Positions 8,689-14,990 of a stretch of DNA of 15,040 bases are shown here, piece by piece. The stretch's first letter is position 1; each line of letters starts with the position of its first letter. Source of the DNA: Spirochaeta sp. Lineage in GTDB: Bacteria; Spirochaetota; Spirochaetia; DSM-27196; SLAA01. The translations under genes were made by a program, and so were the position numbers. The stretch lies in assembly GCA_020201015.1 (NCBI GenBank), contig JAIVHN010000195.1, positions 1-15,040 of the forward strand. The letters run 5' to 3'. Under the pieces are notes generated by a model. The model searched no databases and had not been told where the DNA came from. It saw nothing but the letters and a program-made list of their open reading frames with translations.

Positions 8689-9344
8689 ACATGACAACCG
8701 CAACAGAACCCCTGACCATAGCAGTACCAAAGGGCCGGCTGCTTGACCAGACTATTGAGTTTTTTGAATCCTGTGGTCTCCGATTCTTGTTCGAAAAACG
8801 GAGTCTTGTCGCACATGAGGCAAATGGTCTTCTCAAACTAATACTCGTGAAAAACAGCGATCTCCCGGTCTATGTCAAACATGGCATTGCCGGGATGGGA
8901 ATCTCAGGCGAGGACACGCTCTACGAATCCGGAGCAGAGTTTTACCACCTGCACACCTTCAATTTTGGGTCCACAAAGATGTGCCTCTGTTCTCGCGAGG
9001 ACTACGACCCAAGCATGGACCAACGACAGCTGTCGGTTGCAACAAAATTTACTCGTTTTGCGCGCGATTACTTTCATGGGCAGGGCATTCCGGTAGAGAT
9101 TATTCGCTTGGGTGGTTCGGTTGAACTGGCACCGGTGCTAGGCTTGGCCCCCTATATTGTCGATCTGGTAGAGACGGGCGATACACTGCGCGCAAACAAG
9201 CTCAAGGTCACCAAGACACTTGCAGAGATCCGGGTTCGCTTGATTTGTAACCCTGCCTACTATAAGCTTCACTATGAACGCATAAACGCATTCATTGCGC
9301 GCCTACAAGGAATCACTAATCCGGAGATGCCTAAGAATGAGTGA
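8685..9344 (+). CDS. hisG: ATP phosphoribosyltransferase, short form HisG
   Basis: HisG catalyses the first step of histidine synthesis, joining ATP and PRPP to give phosphoribosyl-ATP. The 219 residues lack the C-terminal ACT-like regulatory domain of long HisG, so this is the form that needs HisZ, whose gene overlaps it by four bases. Visible motifs are the opening IAVPKGRL (12-19), GIAGMGISGEDTLYE in the place of the usual G-I-x-G-x-D segment, and ELAPVLGLAPYIVDLVETG, leading into the PRPP loop ETGDTLRAN (163-171). The first ATG (8685) is favoured over the one at 8691, because the GGGAGAG at 8668-8674 is better spaced for it. Its last 8 bases overlap the start of the hisB remnant. Confidence 0.94.
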   Translation: MNMTTATEPLTIAVPKGRLLDQTIEFFESCGLRFLFEKRSLVAHEANGLLKLILVKNSDLPVYVKHGIAGMGISGEDTLYESGAEFYHLHTFNFGSTKMCLCSREDYDPSMDQRQLSVATKFTRFARDYFHGQGIPVEIIRLGGSVELAPVLGLAPYIVDLVETGDTLRANKLKVTKTLAEIRVRLICNPAYYKLHYERINAFIARLQGITNPEMPKNE

Positions 9345-9770
9345 ACAAACAGCTACGGTTGAACGTAAGACCGGCGAAACCGACATTAAACTCACCCTGA
9401 ACTTCTCAGAGCGGTCCCCTATTGATATCAGGACCGGTGTGCCGTTTCTTGACCACATGCTGCATGCTATGAGCCACCATGGTGGCTTTTCACTTATGGT
9501 GGAGGCTATGGGCACAGGGCTTATCTTGTTTTTCGCGGCGAGTTTCCTCAGGAGTACTGTGGCGAGTTCCACGTCGTCCTGGTTCGTGAGTTTTTGCAGG
9601 CCCTGGCGAACCGCGGTGCCATGAACCTTCATACCGAACTCCGCTATGGCTTCAACTCGCATCACATGAGCGAGGCACTGTTTAAGAGCTTGGGCCGGTC
9701 ATTAGCGCAGGCCTACAGTCCGCGACCTCAGGACCAGAATCAAGCTATGTCCACAAAGGGAATTCTTTGA
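9337..9770 (+). pseudogene. hisB: hisB remnant: imidazoleglycerol-phosphate dehydratase with internal frame-breaking deletion
   Basis: Two halves of HisB (seventh step of histidine synthesis) are present in different frames. The N-terminal half, from ATG 9337, reads ATVERKTGETDIKLTLNF, then GVPFLDHMLHAMSHHGGF and VEAMG; this frame continues as unrelated sequence and stops by 9624. The C-terminal half, in the third frame from about 9510, reads AYLVFRGEFPQ, LANRGAMNLHTELRYGFNSHH, EALFKSLGRSL and the conserved end STKGIL, with stop TGA at 9768-9770. Between VEAMG and AYLVF an intact HisB has about 50-55 more residues, including the HHTVED metal-binding motif and the VPMDEAL segment. These are absent from both frames, so the gene cannot make an active dehydratase. 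The ATG overlaps the hisG stop by 8 bases. An assembly error is possible. Confidence 0.88.
9472..9487. repeat. Perfect 16-base palindrome followed by TTT in hisB
   Basis: AGCCACCATGGTGGCT is a perfect palindrome, able to form a 6-base-pair stem with a CATG loop, followed by TTT. It encodes the conserved SHHGG motif of HisB and lies about 25 bases before the deletion junction. It may be only a consequence of codon choice. Confidence 0.5.
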
Positions 9771-9790
9771 AAGAATAGACAAGGGTATGT

Positions 9791-9818
9791 TTGAGGTGAT
9801 ATCGTACAATAGTATTAC
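9791..9818 (+). promoter_or_regulatory. Weak candidate promoter for the TPR gene pair
   Basis: TTGAGG (9791-9796), a 16-base spacer and TATTAC (9813-9818) lie between hisB and the next gene. Each element matches 4 of 6 consensus bases. The ATG at 9831 would be 12 bases past the -10, and no clear ribosome site is visible, so the leader would again be very short. TACAAT (9805-9810) is an alternative -10, but it has no -35 at the right distance. Confidence 0.28.
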
Positions 9819-9830
9819 TTGGTATGTGTG

Positions 9831-10157
9831 ATGGAAAAGCCAAAACTGCCTCCAAGTTCCGGATTCCTAAAGGTTGACCTTGGTGCGCCACCAAAGGTTA
9901 GTGGTGCAGATCGTGCTGCGTTAATTCGGCGTGGTAATGAGTTTTTTAACCAAGGGCGCTACGACCTTGCTAAACGGGTCTTTATCACGGCCCGCTATGG
10001 TGACGGTCTGATACGACTTGGGGACCAGCATTTAAAGCAGAACGATCCACTGGAGGCACTGCGTCTGTATCAAATTGCACCGGAGCCAAGTAAAGCTGCC
10101 GACCTTATTGAGCGATTTGCCGATATCGTTCGACGTTGGCTGGAAGAGGACGAATAA
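9831..10157 (+). CDS. Small TPR-like protein of unknown function
   Basis: I do not recognise a named family. From the ATG at 9831 the product has 108 residues; in-frame TTG (9819) and GTG (9828) starts are possible but less likely. A proline-rich start (MEKPKLPPSSGF) is followed by two helix-pair segments resembling TPR motifs: ALIRRGNEFFNQGRYDLAKRVF and GLIRLGDQHLKQNDPLEALRLY. It ends in an acidic WLEEDE. There is no signal peptide or membrane segment, so it should be cytoplasmic. It stops two bases before the GTG start of the large TPR protein, and the GAGGA at the end of this gene is that gene's ribosome site. The pair is almost certainly one operon, and the two may work together as partner or adaptor, which is inference only. 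Confidence 0.75.
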   Translation: MEKPKLPPSSGFLKVDLGAPPKVSGADRAALIRRGNEFFNQGRYDLAKRVFITARYGDGLIRLGDQHLKQNDPLEALRLYQIAPEPSKAADLIERFADIVRRWLEEDE

Positions 10158-10159
10158 TT

Positions 10160-11332
10160 GTGACTGCACATGAAGATAACTATGATGACTTTGAGATAGA
10201 GTTTGATCCGAGCAGCGGAGATACCCCGGAGCAGCTTGAGCAGAAAGAGCTTGCACACAAGGTTGCCGAGCTTTCTCAGCAGGCGTATCAGCTGCTCAAG
10301 GAAGACTATCTCGAGGAAGCTGAAGCACTTTTCCAGGAAATGCTTGGGCATGAGCCCGAGAATAACTACGCTCTGGTCGGGTTAGGTGACGCAGCGCGCA
10401 AGCGTCGTCGTTATCAACAAGCGGTCGAGTACTATCAAAAATGTCTTGCAACGCATCCAGAAAACAACTATGCACTCTTTGGACTTGCCGACTGCTACAA
10501 GTCCATGCGGCACTTTCACAAGGCCATTAACGTTTGGGAACGCTACCTCAAGCACGACAATGAGAACGTGACAGTACTTACACGCGTTGCCGACGCTTAC
10601 CGTAAGGTGCGGGACCTGGAGAACTCGCAGCGCCTCTATATGCGAGTTCTTGAAATGGAACCGGACAACCCATATGCGCTCATTGGACTGGGACATCTAC
10701 ATTATGACTTCCGTGACTATCGCAAGGCATTGCAGTTTTGGGAACGAATGTATGAACTCAACGGTGATCAGGTTGATATTCGGGTGCTTACCTCAATCGG
10801 CAACTGCCACCGCAAGATGAAGACCTTTGAACGCGGCACGTACTATTTTGGCCGCGCACTCGAACGAGAACCAGATAATTTTTACGCCCTGTTTGGAATG
10901 GCCGACTGCTGCCGCGGACTGAATCGTGCAGAGGAGTCGCTGGAGTACTGGAATCGTATACTTGCCAAGGATCCTTCCAACAAGGTTATTCTTACGCGAG
11001 CCGGGGACGCATACAGAGGAATGGACAAATACGACTCGGCCGAGATGTATTATAACAAGGCGCTGAATATTGAGTACGATACATACGCTGTGATCGGGCT
11101 CGCATTGATCAACAAAGCCAAGGGAAACTATTCCGAAGCAATACAGGCTTTGGAGTCGGTCAAAACGGTAGAGCCGAAAAACCACCGGCTCTACACCGAA
11201 ATTGCTGAGTGCTATCTCAATATGAATGACCCACGCAAGGCTTTAGAGGTGCTGCAACAGTTCCAAAAACTGGGAATTCGCAATCGCTATGTAAATGATC
11301 TGTTTGACCGCATTCGCAGCTCACATAGATAG
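10160..11332 (+). CDS. Tetratricopeptide repeat protein, about nine TPRs
   Basis: The protein has 390 residues from the preferred GTG at 10160, which has AGAGGA ten bases upstream; a TTG at 10136 would lie inside the previous gene. An acidic N-terminus (HEDNYDDFEIEFD) is followed by about nine 34-residue TPRs that fill the rest. Two repeat types alternate: one reads NNYALxGLxD (residues 68-77 and later copies) and the other xVLTRxxDAYR. There is no signal peptide, membrane segment or enzymatic domain, so it should be a cytoplasmic scaffold that binds other proteins. Similar TPR proteins are known in spirochaetes, but I cannot name a role. It ends 40 bases from the tail of the convergent alaS gene. 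Confidence 0.88.
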   Translation: MTAHEDNYDDFEIEFDPSSGDTPEQLEQKELAHKVAELSQQAYQLLKEDYLEEAEALFQEMLGHEPENNYALVGLGDAARKRRRYQQAVEYYQKCLATHPENNYALFGLADCYKSMRHFHKAINVWERYLKHDNENVTVLTRVADAYRKVRDLENSQRLYMRVLEMEPDNPYALIGLGHLHYDFRDYRKALQFWERMYELNGDQVDIRVLTSIGNCHRKMKTFERGTYYFGRALEREPDNFYALFGMADCCRGLNRAEESLEYWNRILAKDPSNKVILTRAGDAYRGMDKYDSAEMYYNKALNIEYDTYAVIGLALINKAKGNYSEAIQALESVKTVEPKNHRLYTEIAECYLNMNDPRKALEVLQQFQKLGIRNRYVNDLFDRIRSSHR

Positions 11333-11337
11333 ATTGA

Positions 11338-11359
11338 AGCACCCAGGCCCCGGGTTGCT
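11338..11359. terminator. Possible hairpin between converging genes
   Basis: AGCACCC pairs with GGGtTGCT around the loop AGGCCCC, giving seven base pairs with one bulged T. It lies in the 40-base gap between the TPR gene and alaS, where a two-way terminator would be expected. Neither strand has a T-run after the stem, so intrinsic termination is doubtful. Confidence 0.3.
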
Positions 11360-11372
11360 AAAGACCTCAAGA

Positions 11373-13163
11373 CTAAGAGTCGGTCAAAACAGCCTTAATC
11401 CGCCGGACTCCCTGCGATGAACTTTGTTCCTTTTGTATCTTAAAACGACCAAGTGATGCAGTGTGTTCTACATGAGGGCCACCACAGACCTCTTTTGAGA
11501 AATCACCGATCGAGTAAACCTTCACCACTTCGTTGTAGCGGTCGCCAAAAAGTGCGGTTGCACCGGACTCACGGGCTTCACCTAAGGTCATAGTAGAAAT
11601 TGATACCGGCAGATCACGCTCAATCTGCTCATTCACAATGTGCTCGACGGTACTCAACTGTTCCGGCGTCATTTTTTCGGAGTGAGAAAAGTCAAAGCGC
11701 AACCGATCTGCGGTGATATTGCTGCCTTTCTGAGCAACATGCTCACCAAGCACCTGCTGCAAAGCCTTGTGCAGCAGGTGTGTAGCGGTATGCAGGCGTG
11801 TTGTCATTTCAGAATGATCCGCCAAACCGCCTTTAAAGACACCTCCTTCGTCCATCTTGGAGGCTTCCTGGTGTTCGGCAAAAGCTTGCTCAAAGCCTTC
11901 ACGATCAATGCTCAATCCATGCTCGGCAGCAAGCTCCTCGGTGATCTCTATAGGGAATCCGAAGGTATCGTAGAGATGGAAAGCCACCTTACCGGGTATG
12001 CGGCGACTTTCGTCCGACATAAGTTTAGGGAGCAGCTTTTCAAACTCATGTTCCCCTTTTTGCGGCGTAAGCAGGAAACGCTCTTGCTCATGCACCAGTC
12101 CGTCTACGATTTTATCACGGTTGTCCTTCAGGCTCGGATAGGCATGGGTGTACATCTCTACCACCAGTTTGGCGGGAGCCTCTAGAAAACTACCGTTGAG
12201 ACCCAGTTTGCGCCCGTGTCGTACTGCTCGACGAATAAGCCGACGGAGTATATATCCTTGACCGACGTTCGAGGGCATAACTCCCTTTTCATCGCCCAGA
12301 ATAAAACTCGCTGTGCGACAGTGGTCGGCAATAATGCGCATTGAGATATCTTGCACCGCGTCCGCCCCATAGCGAGCTCCAGTAAGTTCTTCAAGGCACG
12401 AAAGGATAGGCGTAAAGATCTCGGTTTCATACACCGAGTTTTTACCTTGGAGTATAGCTACAGTCCGCTCAATTCCCATGCCCGTATCAACACACTGCCG
12501 GTCGAGCGGTTTGTAGGTACCGTCGGCAAGCTTGTTGTACTGCATGAAGACGTCGTTCCATACCTCCATGAACTTCCCATCCGAAACACCCGGCCGGCTC
12601 TCGGCAGTACCCGGGATTCCGGTATCAACAAACATTTCACTGTCTGGGCCACATGGACCGGTTTGGCCCGCTGGACCCCACCAGTTATCCTGACGTGGCA
12701 GGTAGTAGATTCGTTCACGCGGAATGCCCAAAGATTGCCAGACCTTTGCTGATTCATGGTCGGGCTCAACCTCGTCGTCACCCGCAAACACCGTAATTGA
12801 AAGTTTATCTGGGCTAATTCCTAGCCATCGTTTTGAGGTCAGAAACTCGTAGCTCATGGTAATTGCTTCTTCTTTGAAGTAGTCACCCAGGGACCAGTTC
12901 CCCAACATTTCAAAGAATGTCAAGTGACTGAAGTCACCAACATCCTCGATATCGCCTGTCCGAATGCACTTCTGGTGGTTGACAAGTCGGTTGCCCGCAG
13001 GGTGCTCCTGGCCCAGAATATAGGGAACCAGAGGATGCATCCCGGCTGTAGTGAAAAGAACCGTTGGATCATTCTCAGGAATAAGGGAACTCCCGGATAT
13101 GTGGCTGTGGTTTTTGGATACGAAAAACTCAATGTATTTGTCACGAAGCTCGTTTGCAGTCAT
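11373..13163 (-). CDS. alaS: Alanyl-tRNA synthetase, short spirochaetal form
   Basis: AlaRS charges tRNA-Ala and clears mischarged Ser and Gly. The product has 596 residues against about 875 in most bacteria. The class II catalytic core is complete (opening LRDKYIEFFVSKNHSH, then FTTAGMHPLVPYILG, GPCGPDSEMF, and MGIERTVAILQG), as is the editing domain, with zinc ligands HTATH (458-462) and C560/H564 in CGGPH. The sequence stops soon after RRIKAVLTDS, so the linker and C-Ala domain are missing. Treponema and Borrelia enzymes have the same short form, so this is a lineage trait rather than a broken gene. The start is ATG with no Shine-Dalgarno sequence (TTTTCCAACT precedes it). A consensus promoter sits 10-38 bases upstream. 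Confidence 0.97.
   Translation of the reverse strand: MTANELRDKYIEFFVSKNHSHISGSSLIPENDPTVLFTTAGMHPLVPYILGQEHPAGNRLVNHQKCIRTGDIEDVGDFSHLTFFEMLGNWSLGDYFKEEAITMSYEFLTSKRWLGISPDKLSITVFAGDDEVEPDHESAKVWQSLGIPRERIYYLPRQDNWWGPAGQTGPCGPDSEMFVDTGIPGTAESRPGVSDGKFMEVWNDVFMQYNKLADGTYKPLDRQCVDTGMGIERTVAILQGKNSVYETEIFTPILSCLEELTGARYGADAVQDISMRIIADHCRTASFILGDEKGVMPSNVGQGYILRRLIRRAVRHGRKLGLNGSFLEAPAKLVVEMYTHAYPSLKDNRDKIVDGLVHEQERFLLTPQKGEHEFEKLLPKLMSDESRRIPGKVAFHLYDTFGFPIEITEELAAEHGLSIDREGFEQAFAEHQEASKMDEGGVFKGGLADHSEMTTRLHTATHLLHKALQQVLGEHVAQKGSNITADRLRFDFSHSEKMTPEQLSTVEHIVNEQIERDLPVSISTMTLGEARESGATALFGDRYNEVVKVYSIGDFSKEVCGGPHVEHTASLGRFKIQKEQSSSQGVRRIKAVLTDS
11751..11780. repeat. Perfect 10-base inverted repeat inside alaS
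   Basis: CACCTGCTGC (11751-11760) and GCAGCAGGTG (11771-11780) are exact reverse complements around a 10-base loop. They lie in the part of alaS that encodes the editing-domain zinc motif (HLLHKALQQV). The hairpin would be stable in the mRNA; chance from repeated Leu (CTG) and Gln (CAG) codons is an adequate explanation. Confidence 0.6.
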
Positions 13164-13172
13164 AGTTGGAAA

Positions 13173-13201
13173 ATACTATTCATGCACGCGGCCCGTGTCA
13201 A
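13173..13201 (-). promoter_or_regulatory. Predicted alaS promoter, consensus -35, near-leaderless
   Basis: On the minus strand a perfect TTGACA (13201-13196), a spacer of exactly 17 bases and TAGTAT (13178-13173, 4 of 6) precede the alaS ATG by only 9 bases. Transcription should begin at an A at 13167 or 13166, giving a leader of 3-4 bases. The TGA within the -35 is the stop codon of the upstream TM2 gene. Confidence 0.65.
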
Positions 13202-13683
13202 GAAAGATACGGATCCTCAGTAGATTTCGACAGAAAATCTGGAAATGCATACACCACAGTACCAGATTCACGAATACGCATCTCCGCGAAACCTTTCCCT
13301 GCGAGTTCTTCCAGCTTTGTTCGCACCTGCTCAATGCTGTAGTCGCCCTCAAGTGCGACCTCACTCGGTGTTGTAAGGCCGTGGTTCATTTTTGCGGTGC
13401 GCAGAATTACTCGTTCAATAGAGTCCTTGGGCTGACCGCCGAGCAGGATCGACCATTCCTTACCCAAGCCTTCATCAACGTACTCAAGGCTATCAAAGCG
13501 TGCCTCCCGCACAAGACGCGGCATAGCAAAAAAGTCGTGAATTGTGCCGATCCAAAAAAGCCCGCCGGTGAGCAGGTACAACACACCGGTACCAGCCTTA
13601 CCCAGATAGAATCGATGTAGTCCCGCAAAACCAAGGAGCGACGGAATCCACAGGATATATGCGGTCTGCAGAGATACGTTCAA
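13198..13683 (-). CDS. TM2-domain membrane protein with C-terminal winged-helix domain
   Basis: The 161-residue product has an N-terminal TM2 domain: a first membrane helix (about 8-22), the signature GLHRFYLGKAGTG (21-33), a second helix (about 34-48) and the polar HD end. The rest is cytoplasmic by the usual TM2 topology. Residues 88-150 fit a winged helix: VILRTAKMNHGLTTPSEVAL, then SIEQVRTKLEELAGKGFAEM and a hairpin reading GTVVYAFPDF. This pattern recurs in TM2 proteins, but its ligand is unknown, so it may bind DNA or protein. The start is TTG, whose first bases form a TTGA overlap with the fliG1 stop. No ribosome site is visible, so translation probably depends on ribosomes finishing fliG1. 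A flagellar or polar role is inference from position only. Confidence 0.82.
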   Translation of the reverse strand: MNVSLQTAYILWIPSLLGFAGLHRFYLGKAGTGVLYLLTGGLFWIGTIHDFFAMPRLVREARFDSLEYVDEGLGKEWSILLGGQPKDSIERVILRTAKMNHGLTTPSEVALEGDYSIEQVRTKLEELAGKGFAEMRIRESGTVVYAFPDFLSKSTEDPYLS

Positions 13684-14948
13684 TAGACGTCACCGGGGCG
13701 ACGAAGCGTTATCTTGCCTTCTGCTTCAAGCGCCTTAATGCGCTCAAGGAATTCCTTAACCGCGGTGTCTACATCACTGCGTAGAACGGGTCCCATGTGC
13801 CGATATTCTTCAATAATGATAGTAGCTCGGCGTTCCGACACCCCACGGAGCATCTTCGCCCTCACCTGTTCATCCTTGCCTTTAAGAATAAGTGCGACGC
13901 TCTTGTCGTCAAACTCTCGCAGTACAACCGCCAGATCTTTCACCTCAATGTCGTCAAGCACATCCAAGGTCATGAGCAGCCCTTCAATCTCGTCGGCGAG
14001 TTCCGGCTCGGCTTCCCGCAGTTCACGCAACAGGGACTCCTCATTGGAGTAGTCCATATGCCTGAGTATCTCTGCAATAGTAGCGGTACCATCAAGCTCC
14101 AGATGCTCTGGTCGAGCATGGCGGTGTAGCTTCTCTCGCAGAGCGTCTTCCACGCGCGCCATGAGCTCCACATCCAGCTTTTTCGTGTTAGCCAACCGGA
14201 GCAGCACATCGGTACGCAGATCGCTCGGGAGTCCAGCGACTACCCGCGCGGTGTAGGCCCTATCAAGATGTGCAAAAATTGCGGCAAGCACCCCAGGGCT
14301 TTCATCACGTAACACGGGAACGACAGCGTCAGGTTCCAGGTCCTCAAGAAACGCAAAGCGCCTCCGGCCAGCCTCCTCCACGCGAGCATACAGCCTATCC
14401 GCCACAGCACTGCCAAACGCCCCTTCCAAAAATGAACGCGCTACCTCGGGACCACCTCGCATATTCGTAGTTTGAGCACCTACAAGCTCACGAAACTCAC
14501 TGAGCAGTGCCTGTCCTCGCTCGGCCGATATCGGGCCGACCGCCGCAATCTCACGTGCAAGCAGCTCTACTTCATCTTCCTCGAGCAGAGACAACACCTG
14601 AACGGCATAGTCTTTGCCCAGTAATACCAGAAGCTCGGCGGCCTTACGTAAGGAACCTGCCGCAGGCTTACGTAGCTGCCTGTCAGGTGGACGAGCCGCC
14701 GTAGCGTTGGACACAGGCGTATCCTTGTCAGCTACTTTGAGTAGTCCATGAAGGGCATCTGCAACCTTACCAGCGCCTGGGGCGTCACTTTGCTTGCCGG
14801 AGGTCTGTTTTTGACCGGTGGCTTGCTCAGCGCCCATCACAGGCGTCTGAGGCGTCTGAGGCGTCTGAGGCGTCTGAGTGTCAAAGGACGGGGCTTTCCA
14901 TACCCGATATGCCTTGTGCGCTTGGCTATGATCGTGTGGCTTCTCCAT
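13680..14948 (-). CDS. FliG homologue, FliG1-like flagellar motor switch protein
   Basis: FliG is the rotor protein that meets the stator and sets torque and switching; spirochaetes carry two homologues. All three FliG regions can be seen in 422 residues: N-terminal (about 100-195, RKAAELLVLLGKDYAVQVL), middle (about 205-285, ESPGVLAAIFAHLD in place of the usual EHPQ motif) and C-terminal (about 290-410, ending AVVLREFDDKSVALILKG and later IKALEAEGKITL). The segment normally reading DDRSIQR is IEVKDLA, so the torque face is divergent and FliG1 fits better than the main FliG2. In Borrelia burgdorferi FliG1 is needed for swimming in viscous media. About 100 extra N-terminal residues are low complexity and include TPQTPQTPQTP. 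The start is ATG 14948 without a ribosome site. Confidence 0.83.
   Translation of the reverse strand: MEKPHDHSQAHKAYRVWKAPSFDTQTPQTPQTPQTPVMGAEQATGQKQTSGKQSDAPGAGKVADALHGLLKVADKDTPVSNATAARPPDRQLRKPAAGSLRKAAELLVLLGKDYAVQVLSLLEEDEVELLAREIAAVGPISAERGQALLSEFRELVGAQTTNMRGGPEVARSFLEGAFGSAVADRLYARVEEAGRRRFAFLEDLEPDAVVPVLRDESPGVLAAIFAHLDRAYTARVVAGLPSDLRTDVLLRLANTKKLDVELMARVEDALREKLHRHARPEHLELDGTATIAEILRHMDYSNEESLLRELREAEPELADEIEGLLMTLDVLDDIEVKDLAVVLREFDDKSVALILKGKDEQVRAKMLRGVSERRATIIIEEYRHMGPVLRSDVDTAVKEFLERIKALEAEGKITLRRPGDVY
14842..14877. repeat. Four perfect tandem copies of a 9-base repeat in fliG1
   Basis: GGCGTCTGA is repeated four times with no mismatch, followed by GTG. On the coding strand it encodes TPQ units at residues 26-36 of the FliG1 extension. 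Because the unit is three codons long, gain or loss of copies keeps the frame. Confidence 0.92.
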
Positions 14949-14956
14949 ACCAGCTC

Positions 14957-14985
14957 AGCATATCGCCGAGTTCGGCGCCCGTCAA
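14957..14985 (-). promoter_or_regulatory. Predicted fliG1 promoter, near-leaderless
   Basis: On the minus strand TTGACG (14985-14980), a 17-base spacer and TATGCT (14962-14957) lie 8 bases before the fliG1 ATG. The predicted start is the G at 14951 or 14950, a leader of 2-3 bases. The -35 matches 5 of 6 and the -10 4 of 6. The architecture is the same as at alaS. Confidence 0.55.
14964..14977. promoter_or_regulatory. Inverted repeat filling the fliG1 promoter spacer
   Basis: CGCCGA-AC-TCGGCG (minus strand) is a perfect 6+6 inverted repeat with a 2-base centre, lying wholly between the -35 and -10. A regulator bound here would block or reshape RNA polymerase binding, so it is an operator candidate. 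Being upstream of the predicted start, it would not be part of the mRNA. Confidence 0.4.
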
Positions 14986-14990
14986 TCATG

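Noticed and set aside
9500..9530. Programmed frameshift in hisB
   Set aside because: A frameshift alone cannot restore the protein, since about 50 conserved residues are missing from every frame.
9295..9624. The N-terminal hisB frame as an intact small gene
   Set aside because: Its last 35 or so codons are out-of-frame hisB C-terminal sequence, so it is a broken gene and not a new protein.
11373..11420. alaS as a truncated pseudogene
   Set aside because: The 596-residue length matches the short form known in spirochaetes, and all core and editing motifs are intact.
11640..12185. A 181-codon plus-strand frame opposite alaS
   Set aside because: It mirrors conserved AlaRS coding sequence and has no domain or ribosome site.
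13051..13620. A 189-codon plus-strand frame opposite alaS and the TM2 gene
   Set aside because: It spans the alaS promoter and two real genes on the other strand; the composition (many Cys, His, Arg) is typical of a shadow.
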